From Synechococcaceae cyanobacterium RL_1_2 (GTDB lineage Bacteria > Cyanobacteriota > Cyanobacteriia > Cyanobacteriales > JAAUPO01): DNA of 10,276 nt. The stretch spans positions 1 to 10,276 of the forward strand of contig JAAUPO010000017.1 in assembly GCA_012033095.1 (NCBI GenBank). Reading direction: 5' to 3'. Both the position numbers and the translations under genes were made by a program. Of this stretch, positions 1-5,276 are shown piece after piece (within the stretch, counting starts at the first letter, position 1; every line of letters starts with the position of its first letter). The notes beneath the pieces were generated by a model. It made no database searches. It was not told the DNA's origin and saw only the letters and a list, made by a program, of their open reading frames with translations.

Positions 1-1
1 T

Positions 2-55
2 AGCGTTAAGGGAATTCAGGTTCGCGATCGCGTCGAAGTTTTCCAAGAAGCCTAG
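2..55 (+). CDS. Possible C-terminal tail of a rightward gene (partial)
   Basis: An open frame enters from the left edge and ends at TAG 53-55, giving 17 residues that finish in RVEVFQEA. The tail is charged and protein-like, and it would converge on the sds gene 19 bp further on. A HIP1 octamer lies inside it at 24-31. Seventeen codons are too few to identify a family, and an open frame of this length can arise by chance, so this is a suggestion only. Confidence 0.25.
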   Translation, partial: SVKGIQVRDRVEVFQEA

Positions 56-74
56 CCCCAGCAGCAACACCAAC

Positions 75-1046
75 CTAATAAAGCCGACTCAAAACATAGT
101 CCGCAATCTCCAACAACGAATCCTTATAGATCGAAGGATGGAGACAATGCAGATAATTCTTTGCTTCCCCACTATGAAAAGCCGCTAACTTCCGGGCTTG
201 TTCAATGCCGGTGGAGTTGAGCACCAGAGCAATTGCTTTCTCCCCATCCCCCTCTTCACTAAATTCCCGCTCAATTAAAGTCTCAAGGTAGGGATTTTCC
301 TCCATGGCATAGAGGGCCGGAGCCGTAATGTTTCCACTGACTAGATCTGAACCCGCTGGTTTGCCTAGGACTTCCGCTGAGGCCGTAAAATCCAAAATAT
401 CATCCACAATCTGAAACGCTAAACCCAAATGGCGACCATATTGATACAGGGCGTTACAGGTACTATCATCCATCCCATTGAGCACCGCCGCCGCTTTGGC
501 ACTATTTGCAATTAAAGAAGCGGTTTTATAATAACTTTTCTCTAAGTATTCATCAAAGGAAATATCCGTATCAAATCGATTCAAACCCTGGCGAATTTCC
601 CCTTCTGCAAAATCCTTAATCACCTCCGAGAGCAGTTTTACCACCTCTAAGTTATCTAAATTCGCTAGATACCAAGAAGACTGGGCAAACAAAAAATCCC
701 CTGCCAACACCGCAATACGATTATTAAATAAATTATTAACCGTGGGCACTCCCCGTCTAATTTCCGCTTCGTCCACCACATCATCATGGACAAGGCTAGC
801 CGTATGGATCATTTCCGTAATTTCCGCTAAGCGACAATGGCGAGGGGTAATGGTTCCTTCTGGAGCCGTCCCACGAGAAACAAGGAATACGATCACCGGT
901 CGAATACGCTTTCCCCCTGCCCCAAACAGATGCTCCGCCGCTGCACTTAAAATCGGATGGCCGGCACCCACAAGTTGGGTCAAATTGTTGACAAGCAACT
1001 CTAAATCTTTTTCTACCGGTGAAAATAAGGAAATTGCTGAAATCAT
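75..1046 (-). CDS. sds: Solanesyl/all-trans-polyprenyl diphosphate synthase
   Basis: A 323-residue trans-isoprenyl diphosphate synthase, which condenses allylic diphosphate with several isopentenyl diphosphates to make the long side chain of plastoquinone-type quinones. Visible motifs are GGKRIRP at residues 44-50, the first Asp-rich motif DDVVD at 88-92 followed by RR at 97-98, KTASL at 174-178, and FQIVDDILD at 211-219 (second Asp-rich motif), then GKPAGSDL. The residue five before the first DDxxD is Ala83. In this family a small residue there goes with long products, which supports solanesyl-type rather than farnesyl or geranylgeranyl synthesis. Length is usual for cyanobacterial homologues. 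The ATG start gives the expected MISAISLFSPVE N-terminus, although no strong Shine-Dalgarno precedes it. The gene stands alone, divergent from the next gene across a long spacer. Exact chain length is inferred. Confidence 0.93.
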   Translation of the reverse strand: MISAISLFSPVEKDLELLVNNLTQLVGAGHPILSAAAEHLFGAGGKRIRPVIVFLVSRGTAPEGTITPRHCRLAEITEMIHTASLVHDDVVDEAEIRRGVPTVNNLFNNRIAVLAGDFLFAQSSWYLANLDNLEVVKLLSEVIKDFAEGEIRQGLNRFDTDISFDEYLEKSYYKTASLIANSAKAAAVLNGMDDSTCNALYQYGRHLGLAFQIVDDILDFTASAEVLGKPAGSDLVSGNITAPALYAMEENPYLETLIEREFSEEGDGEKAIALVLNSTGIEQARKLAAFHSGEAKNYLHCLHPSIYKDSLLEIADYVLSRLY

Positions 1047-1067
1047 TAGTAAGCCAACTGGGCAGGT

Positions 1068-1139
1068 GAAGTTTACGAAAGTTTACATAATTTTAACTTT
1101 TTTAGTGTAACTTAACCGCCCATGGCCAGGAAAGTTTAC
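1068..1139. repeat. Iterated AAGTTTAC elements upstream of sds
   Basis: AAGTTTAC occurs three times on the plus strand in the upstream region of the leftward sds gene: at 1069-1076, 1079-1086 and 1132-1139. The first two are exactly 10 bp apart, one helical turn. A weak sds promoter can be drawn between them on the minus strand (TAAAAT at 1090-1095 and GGTTAA at 1112-1117, 16 bp apart). The iteration could be a regulator site or part of the untranslated leader. Nothing identifies a binding protein. Confidence 0.3.
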
Positions 1140-1145
1140 TTTTTT

Positions 1146-1207
1146 CCTAGGGAAATCCTAGGTAAATGATAAATTTTTTAAATCATTTTATTGTCAAAAA
1201 TCCTAGG
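1146..1207. repeat. Three CCTAGG palindromes
   Basis: The six-base palindrome CCTAGG occurs at 1146-1151, 1157-1162 and 1202-1207, each preceded by T. The first two are 11 bp apart. Between the second and third lies an AT-rich inverted repeat, AAATGAT 1164-1170 with ATCATTT 1182-1188. The cluster sits about 100-160 bp upstream of sds and could be an operator cluster or simply local repetition. Confidence 0.25.
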
Positions 1208-1483
1208 GTAATGTTATCCTAAAAATAGCTTATTCAAGCAGTTACAGCTAAATCTAAGCCTCCTTAACTACCCATAAGAATTTTAAAACTCCATTAGCTC
1301 CATGGTTAGTGTTTTTTCGCTAGGGATTTGATTGATTCCCAGAGTCAAAACCATCTTGACCGCTGATAGGGTTATCGATTTTCTTTAACATTGGTTTTAA
1401 GCAATAAAAAAAGTTAGATCGTCAGAGTTCGATTGTTTAGAGTAATTCTCGATTATCCATCTATTAGGGACATCGTTTTGTGC
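1208..1483. other. Spacer with nothing recognised
   Basis: This part of the 876-bp spacer between sds and the small membrane protein gene shows no credible reading frame on either strand, no tRNA-like fold and no clear promoter. A possible -10 (TATTAG, 1462-1467) lies just before the rod-like RNA candidate, but I see no -35 at a normal distance. Confidence 0.4.
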
Positions 1484-1698
1484 TCTAGGGTTAAGTTCAA
1501 CGTCTTACCAGCAATTAGGCTCCCTCGGTAATGCCCTAAGGTTTATCCAGCAAAATTCTCTTTTCCGTTACTAGGCCATAAAGAACGTTTATGGATACTT
1601 AGTCGGGGTTTGGGAGAGGGATAGAACCTTAGGTGAGGCGATTTGATTCCTTGCCACAAATCTTGGTTCTTCGTAACTGATGAGATGTTGACCCTAGA
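1484..1698 (+). ncRNA. Candidate rod-like structured RNA (6S-like in shape)
   Basis: About 215 nt can be folded by hand into one long rod. The closing stem pairs 1484-1491 with 1691-1698 (8 perfect pairs), has a 6-nt bulge at 1492-1497, then pairs 1498-1507 with 1681-1690 (8 Watson-Crick pairs and 2 GU). A large internal loop follows. The upper stem pairs 1535-1548 with 1619-1633 (14 pairs and one bulged G at 1624). The apical part adds 1570-1574 with 1598-1603 and 1576-1582 with 1588-1594 around a 5-nt loop. A closing stem, wide central bubble and long apical stem is the general plan of 6S RNA, and the length is near that class. I cannot match the bubble sequence to a 6S consensus, so the class is a guess. 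The fold is strand-symmetric apart from GU pairs, and plus is assigned because the next gene is on plus. It could instead be the leader of that gene. Confidence 0.4.
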
Positions 1699-1800
1699 AC
1701 CTTTGTTGTGTTGGTTTCGTTAAGGACAAAAACTTCCAATTTTTTATTTACGGTTTATTGCGGCTAACTTTGCTTAGCTTCGCGATCGCTCGTAAATTTT

Positions 1801-1876
1801 AGCTCAGGTTCAAAGGTGTGGTTTTTCATCGTACCCGCGAATAGTGGGATGGTTTGTGTGATCCCTAACCAGAGCT
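1801..1876 (+). promoter_or_regulatory. Inverted-repeat element before small membrane protein gene
   Basis: AGCTCAGGTT (1801-1810) can pair with AACCAGAGCT (1867-1876) at 9 of 10 positions, closing a 56-nt loop. The loop holds a smaller stem with CCC at 1834-1836 facing GGG at 1846-1848. The element ends 46 nt before the next start codon. Its position fits a leader structure or an RNA processing site. I recognise no known riboswitch, and there is no U-run after it to make it a terminator. Confidence 0.3.
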
Positions 1877-1922
1877 ATTATCCCATTTTTGTTGTTCACC
1901 CTCTTCTTCCCTTGGTGTTGCC

Positions 1923-2114
1923 ATGAACCACTCTATCTCTGTCGCGATCGTCATTCCTGTTCTTGCGGTGATTTACCTGTTGATTATTTACCTGATCCTG
2001 GGCAGGGCTCAAAAAATCAAGTTCTATCCACTATGGAGTAAGAAGAGTAAAAGTAAAGGGCTTAGCTCCACTGCGGATTTTCCTTCTGCATTAGAAAAAA
2101 AGTCAATTATTTAG
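1923..2114 (+). CDS. Small single-pass membrane protein, unknown function
   Basis: A 63-residue protein that I do not recognise. Residues 5-27 form a strongly hydrophobic helix rich in Val, Ile and Leu, followed by a basic stretch (KIKFYPLWSKKSKSK, 31-45) and a short polar tail. By the positive-inside rule the C-terminus would face the cytoplasm. A clean helix, a plausible ATG start and a strong terminator about 105 bp after the stop support a real gene. Against it, there is no purine-rich Shine-Dalgarno: the bases before the ATG are pyrimidine-rich, so initiation would be weak or SD-independent. Small one-helix proteins in cyanobacteria are often accessory subunits of photosynthetic or respiratory complexes, but nothing here ties it to one. 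Confidence 0.55.
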   Translation: MNHSISVAIVIPVLAVIYLLIIYLILGRAQKIKFYPLWSKKSKSKGLSSTADFPSALEKKSII

Positions 2115-2220
2115 ACATTTTTGACTACTTTCGATTACTGACTTGTTTGATAACTAAGGCGATTATTCGTCAGTATAAATAGTACGTTTGTCTTTAGTTT
2201 GTTCTTAAAACGTTCATCCT

Positions 2221-2249
2221 GGGCTGGGGTTTATTCCTCAGCCTTTTTG
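2221..2249 (+). terminator. Intrinsic terminator after small membrane protein gene
   Basis: GGCTGGGG (2222-2229) pairs with CCTCAGCC (2236-2243) over 8 bp with one GU pair and a 6-nt loop, followed by TTTTTGTTG. It separates the small membrane protein gene from fba, making fba an independent unit. Confidence 0.85.
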
Positions 2250-2282
2250 TTGAGAGAAGTCAGGATTTAAGTTTATAAAATA

Positions 2283-2310
2283 TTGAAAAGGCTAAAAAGT
2301 ATATTAAGAT
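2283..2310 (+). promoter_or_regulatory. Candidate fba promoter
   Basis: TTGAAA (2283-2288) and TAAGAT (2305-2310) are 16 bp apart, a good sigma-70-type pair about 64 bp before the fba start. An alternative -35, TTGACA at 2310-2315, has only a poor -10 (TTTAAC near 2332). The start site cannot be fixed by reading alone. Confidence 0.4.
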
Positions 2311-2373
2311 TGACAAACAAACAAGAGTTTATTTAACAAAACTTTAAGCTTTAGTAATTTAGGAGCAATTTTT

Positions 2374-3453
2374 ATGGCGATCGTACCAATGAGGCTGTTG
2401 TTAGACCATGCAGCAGAAAACAATTATGGTATTCCTGCTTATAACGTCAACAACCTAGAGCAAATTCTCTCCATCATGCAGGCTGCGACTGAATCCGACA
2501 GCCCTGTAATTCTACAAGCTTCTCGTGGTGCTCGTAGCTATGCTGGCGAAAACTTCCTTCGTCACCTGGTATTAGCCGCAGCCGAAACCTATCCCAATAT
2601 TCCTATTGCTATGCATCAGGATCATGGTAATAGCCCTGCTACTTGCTACAGTGCTATCCGCAATGGTTTTACCAGTGTCATGATGGATGGTTCCTTAGAA
2701 GCTGATGCGAAAACTCCTGCTAGCTTTGAATATAACGTTGCTGTAACTGCGGAAGTGGTAAAAGTTGCTCACTCCGTTGGTGCTAGTGTGGAAGGGGAAC
2801 TGGGTTGTCTTGGTTCTCTAGAAACTGGTCAAGGGGAAGCGGAAGATGGTCATGGTTTTGAAGGTACTCTTTCCAAAGATCAACTACTTACTGATCCCGA
2901 TGAAGCCGTAGAATTCGTTAACCGTACTAAAGTTGATGCTCTAGCGGTCGCGATCGGTACTAGCCATGGTGCTTATAAATTCACCAAAAAGCCTACCGGT
3001 GAAGTGCTAGCCATTAGCCGGATCGAAGAAATCCACGCTAAATTACCTAACACCCACCTAGTAATGCATGGTTCTTCCTCCGTACCCCAAGAATGGATCG
3101 ATCTGATCAACCAGTATGGTGGTCAGATTCCTGAAACCTACGGTGTACCCATCGAAGAAATTCAAAAAGGAATTAAGAGCGGTGTCCGTAAAGTAAATAT
3201 TGACACGGATAACCGTCTTGCCATCACTGCCGCTATCCGTGAAGCAGCGATGAAAGATCCTTCTAACTTTGACCCCCGTCATTTCCTCAAGCCTTCCATC
3301 AAATACATGAAGCAAGTATGTCTTGAGCGTTATGAAGCTTTTGGTACTGCTGGCAATGCAAGCAAAATCAAGCAAGTTTCTTTAGATGACTTTGCTGCAA
3401 AATATGCTTCTGGTGAACTATATGCTGGCATTAAAGCCACTGCAACTGTATAA
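2374..3453 (+). CDS. fba: Class II fructose-1,6-bisphosphate aldolase (Calvin-cycle type)
   Basis: A 359-residue zinc-dependent aldolase that joins dihydroxyacetone phosphate with glyceraldehyde 3-phosphate (or with erythrose 4-phosphate in the Calvin cycle), and works in reverse in glycolysis; it is cytoplasmic. The sequence shows YNVNNLEQ at 23-30, HQDH at 81-84 (Asp83 the expected proton donor, His84 a zinc ligand), MMDGS at 103-107, GELGCLG at 141-147, TSHGAYKF at 196-203 (His198 zinc ligand), MHGSSS at 231-236 (His232 zinc ligand) and KVNIDTD at 273-279. The family is complete from end to end, with the length usual for the CbbA-like subtype. AGGAG at 2361-2365 lies 8 bp before the ATG and fixes the start. 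Terminators on both sides make it monocistronic. Nothing is unusual or missing. Confidence 0.96.
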   Translation: MAIVPMRLLLDHAAENNYGIPAYNVNNLEQILSIMQAATESDSPVILQASRGARSYAGENFLRHLVLAAAETYPNIPIAMHQDHGNSPATCYSAIRNGFTSVMMDGSLEADAKTPASFEYNVAVTAEVVKVAHSVGASVEGELGCLGSLETGQGEAEDGHGFEGTLSKDQLLTDPDEAVEFVNRTKVDALAVAIGTSHGAYKFTKKPTGEVLAISRIEEIHAKLPNTHLVMHGSSSVPQEWIDLINQYGGQIPETYGVPIEEIQKGIKSGVRKVNIDTDNRLAITAAIREAAMKDPSNFDPRHFLKPSIKYMKQVCLERYEAFGTAGNASKIKQVSLDDFAAKYASGELYAGIKATATV

Positions 3454-3464
3454 ATCATGGCAAT

Positions 3465-3495
3465 TTAATGTCCCTAATTAGGGCATTAATTAGTT
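3465..3495 (+). terminator. First hairpin after fba
   Basis: TTAATG (3465-3470) and CCC (3472-3474) pair with GGG (3481-3483) and CATTAA (3484-3489) across a 6-nt loop with one bulged T. The bases after it are only moderately T-rich, so this is more likely a 3'-end protective hairpin or weak terminator ahead of the stronger one downstream. Confidence 0.4.
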
Positions 3496-3520
3496 TGATT
3501 TGAAGACAGGTTAAGTTTAG

Positions 3521-3551
3521 GGAGAGTTGATTCATTCAGCTCTCTTTTTTT
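3521..3551 (+). terminator. Intrinsic terminator of fba
   Basis: GAGAGTTGA (3522-3530) pairs with TCAGCTCTC (3536-3544), 9 bp with one GU pair and a 5-nt loop, followed by a run of seven T. It ends the fba transcript. Confidence 0.85.
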
Positions 3552-3678
3552 GGGGATGTAATCGTTACTTCCCGTTCTCCGGTTTAATACCAAAACCGTT
3601 TTTTTAGTATGGGAAAATAATCTTTATCTCAATTGTTGCTGATATAGTCTTTTCGAATAATTATGGGAAATAAATAGA

Positions 3679-3718
3679 GCTAAAATTAGCCTATAGCAAG
3701 GAGAAAAAATCCTATACT
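3679..3718 (+). promoter_or_regulatory. Candidate ureB promoter with upstream palindrome
   Basis: TATACT at 3713-3718 is a good -10 box with no matching -35. Instead, a 12-bp inverted repeat, GCTAAAATTAGC (3679-3690), ends 22 bp upstream. That spacing is typical of activator-dependent promoters, such as NtcA sites at nitrogen genes. The palindrome does not fit the NtcA consensus GTA-N8-TAC, so the regulator is unknown. Confidence 0.3.
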
Positions 3719-3747
3719 AAATTCAACTGACTATAAATACTTATTCC

Positions 3748-3774
3748 TAAATTACTTAAATTATTTAAATTACT
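3748..3774. repeat. Three tandem 9-bp repeats before ureB
   Basis: TAAATTACT, TAAATTATT and TAAATTACT follow each other without gaps, ending 34 bp before the ureB start. If the upstream -10 is right, they lie in the 5' untranslated leader. They may be a slippage product of AT-rich DNA. Confidence 0.6.
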
Positions 3775-3808
3775 AATCCATTGCTAATTTTTTAAGGGAC
3801 TAAAAATT

Positions 3809-4117
3809 ATGATTCCAGGGGAAATAATCACCCAAGAGGGCACCATCGAACTCAATGCCGATCGCGCCACCATCACCATCATGGTGGGTAACGGCGGTGA
3901 TCGTCCAGTGCAGATCGGTTCCCATTTTCATTTCTATGAGGTAAATGAAGCTCTACAGTTCGATCGCGAAGCCACCAAAGGAATGCGCCTTAATATTCCG
4001 GCCGGTACGGCGATCCGGTTTGAGCCAGGGGATGAAAAAGAAGTGGAATTGGTCGCGATCGGGGGTAGCCGTGAAATTTATGGCTTCAACGGCAAAGTTA
4101 ACGGTGCTCTGGATTGA
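3809..4117 (+). CDS. ureB: Urease beta subunit
   Basis: A 102-residue urease beta subunit, a structural part of the (UreABC)3 nickel enzyme that hydrolyses urea to ammonia and carbamate; the active site is in UreC. The protein opens with the family's MIPGEI and continues with the conserved [11 protein letters not shown] at 37-47, [18 protein letters not shown] at 51-68, [14 protein letters not shown] at 69-82 and the [10 protein letters not shown] end. Length is normal for a separate beta subunit. AAGGGA at 3794-3799 lies 9 bp before the ATG. No ureA, ureC or accessory gene is adjacent: fba is upstream behind a terminator and a convergent gene is downstream. Dispersed urease genes are known in some cyanobacteria such as Synechocystis, so the isolation does not imply a relic. 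Confidence 0.95.
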   Translation: MIPGEIITQEGTIELNADRATITIMVGNGGDRPVQIGSHFHFYEVNEALQFDREATKGMRLNIPAGTAIRFEPGDEKEVELVAIGGSREIYGFNGKVNGALD

Positions 4118-4145
4118 ACCTTTAATGAATAGGACTTACCCACAA

Positions 4146-4223
4146 GCCCCCTGCCCCCAATGCTGGGGGAGAAATCCCTAAAAAATCCTTAAACTTCCCC
4201 TCAATTTGGGGGATTTAGGGGGC
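4146..4223. repeat. Small C/G-rich inverted-repeat element between convergent genes
   Basis: A 78-bp element with ends GCCCCCT (4146-4152) and AGGGGGC (4217-4223), which are exact inverted repeats. Inside are a perfect stem CCCCCA (4154-4159) with TGGGGG (4164-4169) and a second stem CCCC (4197-4200) with GGGG (4208-4211). Its C-run/G-run and GGATTTAGGGGG style resembles short interspersed repeats common in cyanobacterial genomes. It lies 28 bp after ureB and 63 bp before the end of the leftward gene, so it could also help end transcription from both sides. I see no target-site duplication. Confidence 0.5.
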
Positions 4224-4286
4224 AACATGTAAATTCAATTGACTTGATAAACAGCCTCTCAGCAATGCCGATTGATTGATTTGGGA

Positions 4287-5276
4287 TTACCAAGGACTAC
4301 CGATCATCGTAAAACCGCTCCAATAGTAAGGGTGGGAGAAATTGCGATCGTCAAGTATGGATAATTCGGGGGGTAATGATAATGGCCCATCGGGGGTGAT
4401 AAGTTGGCCATTGGTAATATAGACTTCCCCGTTGAGCATGGATAACTGAGCCCGTCGTAGGGCTTCGGTTTTAGTAGGGGCAAATCGCAGATCATGGTAA
4501 AAATTAGTCATTAAACTGAGGGTGCCTTCATCGCTGACGTTCCATAGACTACCTAGGGCAGATTTTACTCCTGCCATCAGGGCTAAGCCAGCAAAACCCA
4601 TTTCCGCATCATCGTTCCCTAGGGCTGTCCGACAGGCACTCAATACAATTAACTCCATGGGGGGATCATTTAAACCCAGTTCATTGAGTTCATCGAGGGA
4701 TAATTTTTGATTGCCCAATTGAATATAGGAATCGGCTGGGGTACCGGGATTAAATTCAGCATGGGTCGCAAGATGAAGAATTCCATAGGTGGCATTGGCC
4801 CTAGAGGAAGTTAGATTTTCAATGGTAAAAGCTTCGTTGAGAAAACTTGTGCCCTGCCAAATTTTATTGGAAATGGTTTCTACTTCGATCGGTACTGCCG
4901 GAAGGGGAAACTGATCGACAAAGGTATCGGCCCCCATCGCTAAGACCGAATCATTTTTCAGATCCACATAATCCAATTCACTCATGGATAAACTGGGCAT
5001 TAAACCCACACTGTAATTGGCGATAATGAAATCCTCCCCATCATGGAGAGCCGCGATCGGTATCCCCCGCAATCCCCGATCCATTAAGAAGCCGATATTC
5101 GTGATTTGTTGTGCCTCTAGTTCTTCCTCTAGGGGTTTGATGATCAGATTATATATCGCCTGGCTAGGTCTCAAAAATGAGGATTTACGGCGGACATTCG
5201 TAACTCCGGCCCTCATGCGTTGGGCTAAAATTAGCAATTCCCGTCGGGTGGCTTGCACTTGTTTTGGATCGGTGGG
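4287..5276 (-). CDS. Segment 3: CHAT cysteine-protease domain
   Basis: A CHAT domain, a caspase/separase-like cysteine peptidase fold. Numbering from the GTG at 5256-5258 (323 residues): QATRRELLILAQRMRAGV is the usual lead-in helix, GFLMDRGLRGIPIAALHDG at 56-74 a core strand pair, ILHLATHAEF at 160-169 carries the catalytic His166, and IVLSACRTALG at 204-214 carries the catalytic Cys209. GFAGLALMAGVKSALGSLW (221-239) follows, and the protein ends in SHPYYWSGFTMIGSPW, the normal C-terminus of this family. Both catalytic residues and the end are intact, so the protease itself is not visibly damaged. It lacks its own good start: GTG 5256-5258 has no clear ribosome site and lies within the overlap with segment 2. 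If the frameshift is real, the domain could be made only by internal initiation. Substrate is unknown; processing of the attached surface protein is one possibility. Confidence 0.85.
   Translation of the reverse strand, partial: PTDPKQVQATRRELLILAQRMRAGVTNVRRKSSFLRPSQAIYNLIIKPLEEELEAQQITNIGFLMDRGLRGIPIAALHDGEDFIIANYSVGLMPSLSMSELDYVDLKNDSVLAMGADTFVDQFPLPAVPIEVETISNKIWQGTSFLNEAFTIENLTSSRANATYGILHLATHAEFNPGTPADSYIQLGNQKLSLDELNELGLNDPPMELIVLSACRTALGNDDAEMGFAGLALMAGVKSALGSLWNVSDEGTLSLMTNFYHDLRFAPTKTEALRRAQLSMLNGEVYITNGQLITPDGPLSLPPELSILDDRNFSHPYYWSGFTMIGSPW

Noticed and set aside
742..1110. 122-codon plus-strand frame opposite sds
   Set aside because: It is antisense to the conserved motifs of a clearly real prenyl synthase, and its protein has no family features.
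1284..1318. Weak CCAT/ATGG hairpin followed by six T as a terminator
   Set aside because: Only four consecutive base pairs can form, and no gene ends nearby on that strand.
1047..1922. tRNA, tmRNA or RNase P RNA in the long spacer
   Set aside because: I found no T-loop (GGTTCGAATCC-like) sequence, CCA-type acceptor end or recognisable RNase P core motifs.
2173..2185. GTA...TAC pair resembling an NtcA site upstream of fba
   Set aside because: The spacer is 7 bases, not the 8 of the consensus, and it lies upstream of the terminator that precedes the fba promoter.
3058..3375. 105-codon minus-strand frame inside fba
   Set aside because: It is antisense to the conserved aldolase C-terminal half, a shadow of that gene.
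3945..4181. 78-codon plus-strand frame overlapping ureB
   Set aside because: It lies mostly inside ureB in another frame and runs into the C/G-rich repeat; no ribosome site or family features.
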